Part shown: positions 22,106-32,468 of the stretch, piece after piece
Layout: each line of letters begins with the position of its first letter
Position numbering within the stretch: the stretch's first letter is position 1
NCBI GenBank assembly: GCA_023853785.1
Contig: JAJIRX010001002.1
Location: 1 to 36,153 of the forward strand
Source: Psilocybe azurescens
Lineage: Eukaryota; Basidiomycota; Agaricomycetes; Agaricales; Agrocybaceae
Reading direction: 5' to 3'
DNA length: 36,153 nt
Translations under genes and position numbers: made by a program
The notes under the pieces: model-generated
Databases searched by the model: none
What the model was told of the DNA's origin: nothing
What the model saw: the letters and a program-made list of their open reading frames with translations, nothing else

Positions 22106-23330
22106 GCTGAAATTTTAATTACATTCAATCAATATTACCAATTTTTGTAAATTGATACAAGAATGTTACCTCATTGATGGCCTCCACTTGAATGTCAAAA
22201 ACTCATATGCTCCTACCCCATTGGCCTCTATGTGTCATTGGAGACCTTAAATCAATCTTGGAACATATCCTGTTGAACTAATGGTCTTCTTTACATTGTA
22301 CAGGCACTTAATCATATCTTTTTTTTGAGGTGTATCATCATCATAAAGTTCAGGTGTTGCATATCCATTTATTGGCTGTACGGATAAGCTTGATAAAAAC
22401 ATCATTAGAAAGCTCCAGATACTTGATTCCAAAGCATCTTTTTACGGACAATTCCAAGAATGGTAAAGATATTTATTGTCAGAATATGGTAGCCCATGGT
22501 GATTTCGGGCTTCCTGTGGAACATATAATCAAGATTCCTAAGTTATTACAGCTCATATAGCTCCATAACCGTGAAGGCATAATCAGCAAGCACTCCAGAG
22601 TAAATTCTAATGAAAATTTTAGGTGTAAGAAGTTGTTTGCAAAATGGGATTGAAAGTCGCTAGAATGTGGTGTTATGAACCATTGCAAACCTTGGTTGAC
22701 CTCTGGTGAAAAGGTACTTTTTAGCATTTGCCTAAACAAATTTTCAAGTCGAATATATCAAAGGAGATATTATTCTGTCACTATCTATCTAGGTTTTGGA
22801 GTCATAGAGTGCCCACAAGAAGTATAATATTTTCTTTACAACTCTCAAGTTGAGCTTGAGTCAGTGTGCTGCACTTTGCCAATTTAGGCAATAACAAGTA
22901 TATGAATAAAATGTAATAATTTTCTATTAGCTCTGATCTACACACTACAAAAAATGTTCAGAAATATGCTGCCGCAGGTTGTATGGTCTCAGAATAATTC
23001 TAATTTCAGAAGACTTGAAGAGAAAAATGAAGTGCAATCAAAGGTTTGACCATGTATTTGGTATTGTACAGTATTAATTAAGATTAGATTGACACCTTGT
23101 CATTAAAAAAAAGAGTGGTGGTCAATGTCAGAGAAAAACGGGACTGCCGAGATTATAAAAGAGCTGTTTATGATAAAATATATAAGCCCATACATGTGTT
23201 TTTCCAAGTGGGCAGAAAATGGGAGCCAAGGGATGATACTGTATGTTGCTCTCCTCAATCTACAACTCAAATCTTCTGTCTATGGAAAGATTGCATATAT
23301 TTTTGAATCAATGGTAATTGAAAATTATAG
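22106..23330. other. Spacer of the inverted-repeat element
   Basis: About 1.2 kb between the arms. A 79-codon plus-strand frame at 23125-23364 (TAEIIKELFMIKYISPYMCF) and a minus-strand frame at 22247-22432 (GYATPELYDDDTPQKKDMIK) have protein-like composition but no recognisable motif. They may be remains of a passenger or transposase gene. Confidence 0.3.
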
Positions 23331-24210
23331 AAAAGCGGAGGCCATTAGGTGCTTAAATGAATGATGGCAGACACCATACAGCTAGAAAATCAGATAGATT
23401 CTATATCTATTTTAATACCTATCTGCCACATTGTTACATGAACATTTATTCTAGAGAGATTGGAGATGCATATGAAATATGTATTGATTGTATTTAAAAT
23501 TTCTGCAGAAGCGGGGCCATACTGCACTTCAATGGCTGATAGCGGAGCCCATACAGCTAGGGTAACAGATAAATTCAATGCCTTTATCACTACCTATTTA
23601 CCGAATTTTTGAATGAACATTTATTCTTGACAGATTGGAGCTGCATATAAAATATGTGTTGAATGTATTTAAAAATTCTGCAGAAGCGGAAGCCATACTG
23701 TTCTTCAATGGCTGATAGCAGAGGCCGTACAGCTAGTGAAACAAATGAATTCCATACCTATTTTACTACTTATTTACTGCATTTTTAAATGAACATTTAT
23801 TCTTGATAGATTGGAGCTGCATACAAAATATGTGTTGAATGTATTTAAAATTTCTGCCAAAGCGGAGGCCATACAGCTAGGGTAACAGATGAATTCTATA
23901 CCTATTTTACTACTTATTTACTGCATTTTGAATGAACATTCATTCTTGACATATTGGAGCTGCATACAAAATATGTATTGAATGTATTTAAAAATTCTGC
24001 TGAAGCGGAAGCCATTCTGTGCTTCAATGGCTGATATTGGAGGCCGTACAGCTAGTGAAACAGATGAATTTCATACCTATTTTACTACTTATTTACCGCA
24101 TTTTTGAATGAACATTTATTCTTGACAGATTGGAGCTGCATACAAAATATGTATTGAATGTATTTAAAATTCAGCAGAAGTGGAGGCCATACTGTTCTTC
24201 AATGCTTAAT
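23331..24210 (-). repeat. 175-bp tandem repeat array, right arm
   Basis: The same 175-bp unit in reverse orientation. It includes the shortened unit at the matching place (near 23870) and the diverged inner unit. The arms therefore mirror each other unit by unit. Confidence 0.9.
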
Positions 24211-25401
24211 TGTGGAGTCCATGATGCCGGAAACTGGATAAATTGCAGTGGACCTCTGGCTCTATTTCTTCCTCCATTTGTCCCTACAATTGAATCTAGA
24301 TTAGTAAACCAACCATGGTAAAAGTATTAAAATAGGGATGAAAATATCCCATGGAATGGTCATTAGAATGGCAGTAGCCAGTGCCAAATTTGCTGCAAAC
24401 CAGCTGCCGAAATCAAAAATTTCCCCACAGGGCCAGTGTTTGGTGTATCAGGGATGGGCCCACTTTACACTGTACCTCACATGAGAATTTTAGGCCCTCA
24501 CTTGACACCGTGACAAGCACAAGATAATTGGCTTTTCAGTGAGTCTTTTCAGGCTGTGTGACACATTAGATCATAAATAATTCAAATTCTGTGTAGTGCA
24601 TCATTTGATCGCTGTCCCATGTGAATTTTAGATGGTCTTCAATATCATCTTTTATAAAGCTATCTGTAGAACAGTCTTTTCACAGCTCATGAACACTTTG
24701 AAAAATAAATAATATTGGCTATTCATATAACATGTCGGAAAGGATTTAATGCACTAATCTTTTCTTTCTGGCAGGTGTAAAATAAAATGTACACAAACTA
24801 AAAAAGCAGACACAACATTAGATTTTCTTCTTCAACAACTGGTTTTGAAACCAGCCATTGACCAAAGTCTTCCACCCTTTTCCAATTCATTTCAAACCTT
24901 TCCTCCATAAAATAAGGAATAAAAACCCAAAAGAAATACAGAACTGGACCCATTATATCAAGATACTCACAGTCCTTTGGTCCACCAAACTGTCCATGCA
25001 TTCTATCTGCAAAGCTTGGTACATGACAAATGAAGCAAATCTTGGAATGAATCTTCATGTCATATACCATAGCTTTTCTGAATTGTTGATATTGATCAAT
25101 CATTTTAGGCTTCATAGATGTGCAGCTTTTGAATTTATGATCAGTGTTGTTGTTTTTCATGCAGACACAGATAGGGCATTGGTTTTGAAGAGCTTGAGGC
25201 CAACTTCCATTTTCTGATAAATGGCCATTGCCTGCTGTTTGTGTGCTTCTAGCATGGCTTGAACTTTGGCAAAGGTAGTTTTGAGTGCCATAGGTGATTG
25301 AGTTGAAATGGTGATTGACTGGTTGGGAACAAGTAAATTGGAGCTTGATAAACGTTTGGTGGGAGCAGGATTGTCAAGGATGGAATTGGCACGTCTTTTT
25401 G

Positions 25402-25430
25402 AATATTAAGTTTGGTGGAACTTAATTTTT
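25402..25430 (+). repeat. 28-bp palindromic element, copy 1 (inside helicase coding region)
   Basis: AATATTAAGTTT, then a short centre, then AACTTAATTTTT. The flanking helicase coding frame runs into a TAA provided by the element. Confidence 0.8.
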
Positions 25431-25579
25431 GGTTTTGCCAGACTTGGTTGACAGTGACTGCATGGTTCATTGGCCATGTTTTGAAGACATTTTGAACCCA
25501 CATCATCATTGTATTGGGTGATGATTTCACGAAGACATTGACCTTGATTGTTGACCAAAGTGTGCATTTCATCAAATCC

Positions 25580-26540
25580 CATAAGTTCCTTTTGGATCGT
25601 CTTCATAAGTTTTGCTCCATTTGTTGACTGGAATCAAATAGCAATATGATGGTTTTCCATCTCTTCCACTTCTTGAAATCTCTTGGATGTAGTTCATCAT
25701 AAACTTTGGTGTTCCGGCATGAATGAGAAGTCGGACACTAGGATAGTCATTGCCAGCACTGAAAGCAGATGTTGCAATCATAGCCTTGTGTGTGCCTAGA
25801 ATCCAGCCTTGACGGATTTCCTCTTTGGCATTGTCCGATTCTTTTCCATGATACAGCTTCCATCCCACTTCTTTTGCAATACTTTCCCCATGTCTTTAAA
25901 TGGGACAAAGATTAGAATGTGATCCTCTTCTGTAAGCATTGAGCTGTACTTTTCAATCAACTCCTTGACAAATGCAGGAAGTTGTTGACGTGTATGCTGT
26001 AATGTTCTGATAATTTTGTGTTCTGGCCTGTTGGTAGAAGGTGCACAAAAATGTGGAGATTGTTGTGTAGCATAAAAGAGTTGATAATGGTTTTTGGCAA
26101 TGTGGTGGAATAGTACCAGAGAAAACTGCTAGCTGCCTTTGGAGTGATCGAACCTGACAGATATTCTTGAGGGCATGGTGGAATCCAGAATCTGTTATAA
26201 CATAGTGGCCTTCATCAAAACAAAAGCGGCGAACAGGTGTGCTTATATCCACTTCTGCAAGCCATTGTATCCAATGCTCTTCCCTTGCCATATTGACAGA
26301 GACAATGACAAGATTTGCTGAACAGAAACCTCTTGGTACTGTATATCCAGTATAATGTAAAAGGTAGGCCCATTCTTTTGAGCTTGTCTTTGTAGTCCAT
26401 AAGCAAAGAATTGATTGGAAGAAGAAGAACTGTGATTGAATTGGCTTCCAAGAAGGCAGAGATAAGTGCAAGCATTGATTTTCCAGATCCAGTGGTAAGG
26501 ACAGCCAAGATATCAGCTTCTGAGTTCAGAATAGTCATGA
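25580..26540 (-). other. RecQ-like helicase core (motifs I-VI)
   Basis: Motifs occur in the expected order on the minus strand: Walker A TTGSGKSML (about 26480), PINSLLMDYKDKLK (Ia, about 26390), FCFDEGHYV (about 26210), LAVFSGTIPP (about 26110), HILIFVPFK (about 25905), SAFSAGNDYPSVRLLIHAGT (about 25755) and EISRSGRDG (about 25670). Differences from the usual are DEGH instead of DEAH, SGT instead of SAT, and SRSGRDG instead of GRAGRDG. Frame changes fall between I and II, near 26040 and near 25875. Confidence 0.8.
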
Positions 26541-26733
26541 CACTTTCTTTTGCAGTGGTGTTGTCCAGTCAGCATTAGGCTTTTGGTAAGCTTAATCAAA
26601 GCCTCGAGTACTTCTGTTGGTGACCATTGTGCAATAAAAGGTGCACTCATCTCAAATTCTGACTATAGTAAAGGGTCAGTACAAAAATTTAAATTATAGA
26701 CAAAATCTCACAGTATTAGCTTCAGACTCAGTG

Positions 26734-26763
26734 TAAACATTAAGTTTTGCAGAACTTAGTTCA
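26734..26763 (+). repeat. Palindromic element, copy 2 (in helicase exon)
   Basis: AACATTAAGTTTTGCAGAAC and onwards. Read on the minus strand it codes ELSSAKLNV without a stop, in the exon's frame. Confidence 0.75.
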
Positions 26764-27005
26764 GGAGAACTGGGAGGATAATTAACATCCATTGATTGCT
26801 CTGACAGTCTTGGTGAACTGAAAGAGAGAAAATTATCAAACTAAAAATAATTAGACATGATTAAGCAAATATAATAATGTAAACTTACTGAATGCAGTTC
26901 ATCTGTATTTTCTGTTGTTAGACATTGAACAGACTCTTCCTATAATTTTATTTTTTAGATAAATATATAAAAGTGAAGAAATTACATACAGGAATTAAGT
27001 CTTTT

Positions 27006-27036
27006 GAATATTAGGTTTTGTGAAACTTAATTTTTG
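27006..27036 (+). repeat. Palindromic element, copy 3 (in short helicase exon)
   Basis: AATATTAGGTTTTGTGAAAC and onwards. On the minus strand it reads KLSFTKPNI. Confidence 0.75.
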
Positions 27037-27113
27037 AGTAGCTTGTATCTAAATAAATAAAATTAGATTAATCAATATAGACAATTAATTACTCACTATT
27101 GGTAATTTCGGTT

Positions 27114-27144
27114 GAATTTTAAGTTCAGTAAAACTTAAATTTTG
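27114..27144 (+). repeat. Palindromic element, copy 4 (in helicase exon)
   Basis: ATTTTAAGTTCAGTAAAACT and onwards. On the minus strand it reads LSFTELKI, at the end of a long open exon. Confidence 0.8.
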
Positions 27145-28914
27145 TAAATTGGCCTCTGTTAAGGCTTCTTTTATTGAATCCCGAACCATGTCTTTAAGTG
27201 TTGGGGCCAACAAAGATATTAATTCTTGAGCCATTGAAGCAGTTGAATTATTAGCAGAAATTTTCATTGGAGGTGGGATATCATTGGCCATGCATTGACG
27301 ATATGGTAAGAGGCATCCACCTTGTTTCACTTGGCAAAATTTTTGCCAATCTGTGCTGTGCTCCAGATATAAAGGCATAATATCATCAGCATTTCCAGAT
27401 GCAAGTGCAGTGGCACTAATAGCATATATCCTGTTTTCGGTTGCTCTGCTATGATGAGCTTGAGCAGCTCCAACAGTTTCTTGTGCGTCTTCTTCCACTA
27501 ATTTCTCCAGATTACCAGCTAGTTTTCTTCTAAAGCCAATGCTGATGTGTCTCCAGTCACTAACACCAATGCTGTAGCCAACAGTAGACATGAAGTATTT
27601 TTCCATACATGTTGTGATGTTGGTGGTGGTAAAGATTTTATCAAAGTTGACAAATAAAAGACTGTCATATATTTGATGAATGGAATTGTTGGTAGGAAAG
27701 CAAATGAGAGCAGCCAACTGAGCAAATGGTCTTGCAATAGCCAGGTCTTGAATAAGAAGATCTGATGTATAAGCATCAAAGGCATGTGGTATAACCTTGT
27801 CCTTGAGTGTAATAGCAGTTCCTTTGTGATACTGGCAAAGATATGCCAAGTAATTTCCCATTATAAAAGACCTCTAGATGGTCTGACTGGAGTGTTTTTG
27901 AAAGTAAGACAAGAAATGTCTGTGCCTCTGGATGCTGAGCCTGCAGTGCCTTCTAATTTTGTTATGAGCAGTTGATGAAAATCAGAATATTGCATCAGCC
28001 ATATGCGAAAGGCCATTGTGTTCCATATTGGATTTCCTTCTGAAGTATAGCCTTTTAGAAATTTATTCTTTAGTGTTGGTGTGTTCAGAATGGTGTTGAG
28101 TAGGATATTTTTCAAAGATCTGAAACATTTATTGCGAGGATCAGAAAATAATGAATAGCCAATGTCGGTGTTGCTGAGATTGTCAACGAGTTGGAGTGTA
28201 GTCCTGTCTAAGTGGCTGACCAAAAGCAGATCATTTTCCCAAATTCTGACTATGTCTTCTTCCATGTTAATGAATGTGCGCTGAATGTTGTCCAATGTAA
28301 TTGGGTGTCCTTGATATAGCATTGATGTAAAATTGTTTGAGTCTGTCCACCAAATTTTGGGAAGACTCATTGTTGAGTAGGCGATAGAGGATGCAAGATA
28401 AGTAAGACTTCTCAATGAATGAAATGTTGAAGGATTGTTTTCTGTAATCCATCTGCTGAATTTTTGGCCAAGTCAAAGGTAGAGGGTGAGGGTGTTGTTG
28501 TGGTGTGAATGTGATTGATTTCAAAAACAAATGTGAGCCTGACCAGATACTCCAGTATAGAAATAACTGGTGTAACACTGGAAGGATCTTTAAAACCTTG
28601 GGGAACTTTGAGTTGAGACAATGCAAGATAGTGAATGGTTGGATCAGCCATGGTGTGGGCACTGTCTTCTTCCCATTCTGTGGACCAAAGCTCCAAACAG
28701 ATATTATGAACAGCCATTATAGAATCTTTGATATTATGATCTAGCCATAGATCTTGTAGAAGTTGTAATTTTGTTTGGACGAGTTGGTGGAAGATTTAAT
28801 GGATATGATGTAGATGGTCGGAAAAGAAAAGCAAAAAGCTTGATAAGTTCAGTTGAATACTTGTGAAGAGTTTCAACATTCAAGTGTTGTTTGAAAGGAG
28901 TATTTTCAATTTCA

Positions 28915-28971
28915 CTACAAGTCAAATTTCAAATATTAAGTTTTGCAAAACCTATAATTTAAACAACATAC
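28915..28971 (-). other. 57-nt intron of the helicase gene built around the palindrome
   Basis: GTATGT donor and TTGTAG acceptor join AACAGTCCTCTTGAAAG to TGAAATTGAAAAT in frame (NSPLE/SEIENTPFKQH). The intron body is the palindromic element 28930-28960. TGAAA flanks both sides. Confidence 0.75.
28930..28960 (+). repeat. Palindromic element, copy 5 (in intron)
   Basis: AATATTAAGTTTTGCAAAAC and onwards, inside the 57-nt intron 28915-28971. Confidence 0.85.
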
Positions 28972-29950
28972 CTTTCAAGAGGACTGTTAATTCATTGACG
29001 AGCCAGTAATGCAAGACCATCAATAAATGTTGAAGCTGCAGCAGTGTATGCATGAATGCTTTGATGAAGTAAGGCCAGATTTGTTTCTTGCTTTTGGGTA
29101 TCTGAACAAGGTTGCATAGATGCTCTTGAGAATAAGGTGCAATATGAAGGTGCCATTTGGTTGACAATAACCATGGGCTAACTTGATGTGAATTGACAGT
29201 GGCCATGTTGAAAGATGTGGTAATATTATTGCGTTTTTCAATCAATGGGCCAAATAAATTGTCAATGGAGGTGGTTGCTGGTGTATTGATTAAAGAGATT
29301 TCAACGAAAGAAGTGTTATGTGTGTGTTGAAGCTGTTGGGCAGCAACATGTTTCCATTGTGTGGGTTGTTGGATGGTAGGATGTACTTGACGATGATGGA
29401 GCTTTATTGAATCCTTTATTGCCTCTGATGTGATTACATATTCCACATAGATAAGCATTTGTTGTAATCTGAAGACCTTCGATTTGAGAGCATGGGGTGA
29501 CCATTAGGCCAACATCAAAGAGTTCCTGTACACCAAGCTGAAAAGAACTTGGTCAAGATGATTGAGATCAAGACATATTTTGGCTGAGCTGTGTATTTTG
29601 TGTAAATGTGTATTCACACTCTTCTTTCCCAATGCTATTCCACATTCCAGACAAATGATTAACTTGAGAAATTTATGAAAACAAATGCCATATTGTTGCA
29701 GATATGGATGATAAACCAGCTATATCATGTTTAACAATATTTTGCAATAACAAATAATTACATACCTGGCTTGACTGGTTGGGTTCCAATATAGGAAATG
29801 TTGCCATATTAATGATTAGCATCTGTTTAGATTAAATTATAAAATACAAATTCAAAAAATGTAAAGCTTACATTTTCTTCCACAATACCCTCAGAACTAA
29901 CAGTCTTTTGTGGCAGGGTGTTGCATTTTCACTTTTTGGCTATTTAAATC

Positions 29951-29980
29951 AAATACTAAGTTTCATGAAACATAAATTTT
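29951..29980 (+). repeat. Palindromic element, copy 6 (in probable intron)
   Basis: AATACTAAGTTTCATGAAAC and onwards. It lies in the minus-strand intron between the NKNEVATSFTQVE and PKSENAT exons. Confidence 0.8.
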
Positions 29981-30052
29981 AGAACTGAAAATGTGAAAGG
30001 ACCTCTACTTGGGTAAAAGATGTTGCAACCTCATTTTTATTCTGTTCAAGTT

Positions 30053-30082
30053 AAATATTAGGTTTTGTGAACATAAAATTCA
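30053..30082 (+). repeat. Palindromic element, copy 7 (in probable intron)
   Basis: AATATTAGGTTTTGTGAACA and onwards. It lies in the minus-strand intron between LDQVE and NKNEVA. Confidence 0.8.
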
Positions 30083-30776
30083 GGATTAAATATATTGAAG
30101 TACCTCCACTTGATCCAACTGTATTGAAATATTAGCAATCTTTTATGATTACATAATACTGCTTACAAGCCATGTGGTAGCAGAATCAAGTCTTCTAATG
30201 TGTTGATGCAATGATTTTTCTTGTATGTCTTGCTACAGTTAATGTAACTACAGTGGCAAATGAATATACCATTTACATCTGCAGTTAAAGTTTTGTTGCC
30301 AAAGGATACTTGAATACAATAGATGTAGCCATGTATATGGAATGTAGGAAAGCAAGAAAAGAAATAATTTTTAAGAGTGCAGTATATATACTTTCTTGTT
30401 AGTTGGTTACAAAACATATACAAATAAATAACCAAATAGTGGAGAAAGTCACCAGACCAACACACATGATCTTCACATCATATTTTCTATTCTAAATTTA
30501 TAAATATTATTGTGTAACTAATTCTGATCTGAATGCCTAGATTTTTAATAATGTATATCCAAAACATTGACCTTCCAGCTATTTTCCTGACCTGCCACAA
30601 AATATTGATATTGTGGCTATTTCCCAGAGCCCATCCAAAAGGGGCCATACCAAAAGTGGGTCATGAAATCATCTTTTTGGAAAGCTGATGAGTGGGCAAG
30701 AGCATTGTGTTTAGTACACAATGTCTATATGCTCTTGCTCCATTGGTGGCTATAGCTCTTTCACAATTAATTTTGA

Positions 30777-31165
30777 CTATAAAATTGTAAAATTTTTAGA
30801 TCCCATCATCCTGCAAAGTTGCTGAAGGAGCTGATCATGATTTTGATGGACTATAAAATTGGCTTTCATAGATTTTTTCTAAAAAGACAAAATAAATTAA
30901 AAGTGTATACAAATTGGAAAAAGAAAAGAACACACTTGATATTCAGTGACATTACTCTCAGGATAAGGTGGTTGTTCCAAATATAAATCTGGATTGTTCA
31001 GATATGTGATCCAAGATGCCACAGCCCTTTCATAGCTAACAGTGGCTTCATTATGGGCATACTATAGAATTATAAAATCATAAGCATAACTGAATGAAAA
31101 GTAAACAAAAATTAACATACTCCACTGTTCATAGTTCTCATATTGATATTGGATGTAAAGGTCAT
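30777..31165 (-). CDS. Small three-exon gene, 90 codons, unknown function
   Basis: Exons at 31121-31165, 30936-31061 and 30777-30878 are joined by introns of 59 and 57 nt with GTATGT..TAG and GTGTGT..TAG borders. All three joints are in phase 0 and the whole reads without a break from ATG to TAG. It begins MTFTSNINMRTMNSG, then has AHNEATVSYERAVASWITYL and EQPPYPESNVTEYQ, and ends in QNHDQLLQQLCRMMGSKNF. No domain is recognised. It lies between the two large divergent genes, about 500 bp from the plus-strand start. Being intact next to two frame-broken genes makes it notable, but the gene model is mine and untested. It could instead be a 5' part of the minus-strand helicase transcript. Confidence 0.5.
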
Positions 31166-31270
31166 GTTGAAAATACTGCAGAGTTGTAGATAAAAACAAT
31201 GTTGAGAGTTTGTTTGAGTTGGGGAAAATTAAAACACCAAATGATCTTCCTTTATATTATGGATAAGGTC

Positions 31271-31301
31271 TAAACATTAAGTTTGACTAAACTTAAAATT
31301 C
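31271..31301 (+). repeat. Palindromic element, copy 8 (intergenic)
   Basis: AACATTAAGTTTGACTAAAC and onwards. It lies upstream of both the small minus-strand gene and the plus-strand gene. Confidence 0.85.
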
Positions 31302-31327
31302 AACACTATTAGCTAATAATATATCCT

Positions 31328-31520
31328 TGTGTCATTTTATCTATTGTGTCTATTTTTAAATCCATTGTTCTTATTGTTTTCTTGTAATCTTCTATTACAT
31401 CATTATGTCATTGTGTCTATTTTTATATTCATTGTTCTTATTGTTTTCTTGTGATCTTCTGTTATGTCATTATGTCCATTGTGTCTATTTTTAATCTATT
31501 GTTTTAATTGTTCTTTTGGT
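31328..31520 (+). repeat. 67-68 bp tandem repeat, about 2.6 units
   Basis: ATTGTGTCTATTTTTA recurs at 31343, 31410 and 31478, followed by ATTCATTGTTCTTATTG and TTTTCTTGTRATCTTCT. It lies just upstream of the TATA box of the plus-strand gene. Confidence 0.85.
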
Positions 31521-31532
31521 CTTGAATAAATG

Positions 31533-31540
31533 TATAAAAG
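31533..31540 (+). promoter_or_regulatory. TATA box candidate of the plus-strand gene
   Basis: TATAAAAG about 150 bp before the ATG at 31689. It is the best match in the divergent intergenic region. A pyrimidine-rich stretch (TTTTTCAGTTTTCTGTCCCA) follows at about 31560, as is common near fungal start sites. Confidence 0.5.
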
Positions 31541-32402
31541 CTCAACACTTTGAAGTAGATTTTTCAGTTTTCTGTCCCACTCAATCACACAACAATCTAT
31601 ACCAAATAGGCAACTCTTATCACATTTTTTAGCAGGTATTGCCACTTGTTTATATTTGACATTGTACTGAATGATTTATGTTTTAGAAATGTCTTCATCC
31701 AATGTGAGAATTTTTATATTTAATCTAAATTTTTATTCATATTATTGTAGTCTCAGAACACAACAGCCAAAGCATACAAGGTATTTGTTTTTTTTGTTTT
31801 TTCATACTTTCAGAGCTAATATGATTATCTTATTAACAGGCCAAATCCAAAAGTTCCACAGCAAAACAGCCAAAGTCTATTCCATTGGACACTGAATTTG
31901 CTCACAATATGGAGGATGCTATTGCTGTGGATAAAGCTATTCAGGCTTTGACTTTGGGCCATGGTGTAATCCATCTTATTGACCACTCCATCAACATCAT
32001 TTTAGGCTTGAAAGAGCCAGCTTTAACTACTCAGGTTTGGAACCAGAGGCCTGCAACACCAGATAGTGTCAAGAAACTGTGGGCTAATACCCACTATGGA
32101 GAGCTACTAAACACCTTTTCCTTGGAGTATGCTGTTACCATTGGTGTCTCTGGAAGAGACAAGCTTTTACCTAGCTGGACTGGTGCTTGGGATCTTCCTG
32201 TTGAATGGAGCTCTGATGCTTGTCAAACAGAAACTTTTTATTGGATGGAAATCATAGATTGGCCATGGTCAAAGACAAGATTCTTGGGAAAAGCTGGACC
32301 AATTGGCTAAAATGACTGTTGACACCACATCAAGGGAGTCTAATGACTTGAAACAGTATCTTGTCAGCAAGACACAATGGGTGGCCAAACTCATTGATTT
32401 AG

Positions 32403-32468
32403 GCAAGTTGCATTTTTTTTCTATATTTGTCAAATATTAAGTTTCACCAAACATAAATTTCACTTTAG
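32403..32468 (+). other. GC-AG intron carrying the palindrome
   Basis: Donor AG/GCAAGT and acceptor CTTTAG join TTA-G to AT-GGC in frame (LIDL/DGLSKLDEH). The palindrome 32431-32460 fills its 3' half. Confidence 0.7.
32431..32460 (+). repeat. Palindromic element, copy 9 (in GC-AG intron)
   Basis: AATATTAAGTTTCACCAAAC followed by ATAAATTT. Confidence 0.85.

Larger units (their letters stand above)
20644..24626. mobile_element. About 4-kb element with 1.3-1.5 kb inverted arms
   Basis: Left end CATGGGACAGCGATCAAATG and right end CATTTGATCGCTGTCCCATG are complementary. The match continues through unique subterminal sequence (ATGGGCCCACTTTACACTG, GAAATAGAGCCAGAGG) into tandem 175-bp units. The left arm ends about 22105 and the right arm starts about 23330. 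The spacer of about 1.2 kb has no frame I can assign. The flanks AATTTT(A) and GAATTTTA next to the ends could be a decayed target duplication. It resembles a non-autonomous DNA transposon or fold-back element, and the superfamily is unknown. Confidence 0.75.
24798..29822 (-). pseudogene. OrsD-type zinc-finger / RecQ-like helicase gene, frame-broken
   Basis: About 1,570 codons in at least seven exons: 29766-29822, 28972-29719, 27097-28914, 26990-27048, 26889-26939, 26712-26817 and 24798-26662. The N-terminus matches the OrsD zinc-finger region (CLECGIALGKKSVNTHLHKI, then LCGIC and HHRQVH). Next comes the long domain usual in these fungal helicases (SPWLLSTKWHLH, IWWTDS, NLSNTDIGYSLFSDPRN, SRGTD, KVIPHAFDA, GVSDWRHISIGFRRKL). 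The RecQ core follows: TTGSGKS (motif I), FDEGH (II), FSGTIPP (III), ILIFVPF (IV), MIATSAFSAGNDYP (V) and QEISRSGRDG (VI). The C-terminus has CPICVC and CFICHVP zinc knuckles. ATP-driven DNA unwinding in the nucleus would be the ancestral role. At least eight frameshifts and an in-frame TGA (28990-28992) suggest it is dead, unless the breaks are sequencing errors at homopolymers. Confidence 0.8.
29820..30465 (-). other. Possible 5' exons of the helicase gene or a separate small gene
   Basis: Minus-strand candidate exons precede the OrsD exon. An open frame at 30163-30465 (FHIHGYIYCIQVSFGNKTLT, ICHCSYINCSKTYKKNHC) ends near a GTAAGC donor. Then come mini-exons LDQVE, NKNEVATSFTQVE and PKSENAT (with a frame break) leading to QKTVSSEGIVEEN, each bounded by GT..AG introns, and then MLIINMATFP. 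The two introns around the 39-nt exon (30041 down to 30003) are homologous to each other and both carry the palindrome. The coding frame joins well from LDQVE onward. The joint to the 30163-30465 frame needs a frameshift. Confidence 0.45.

Noticed and set aside
25249..29500. Additional overlapping minus- and plus-strand frames across the helicase gene
   Set aside because: They are alternative-frame shadows or fragments created by frameshifts of the single helicase gene.
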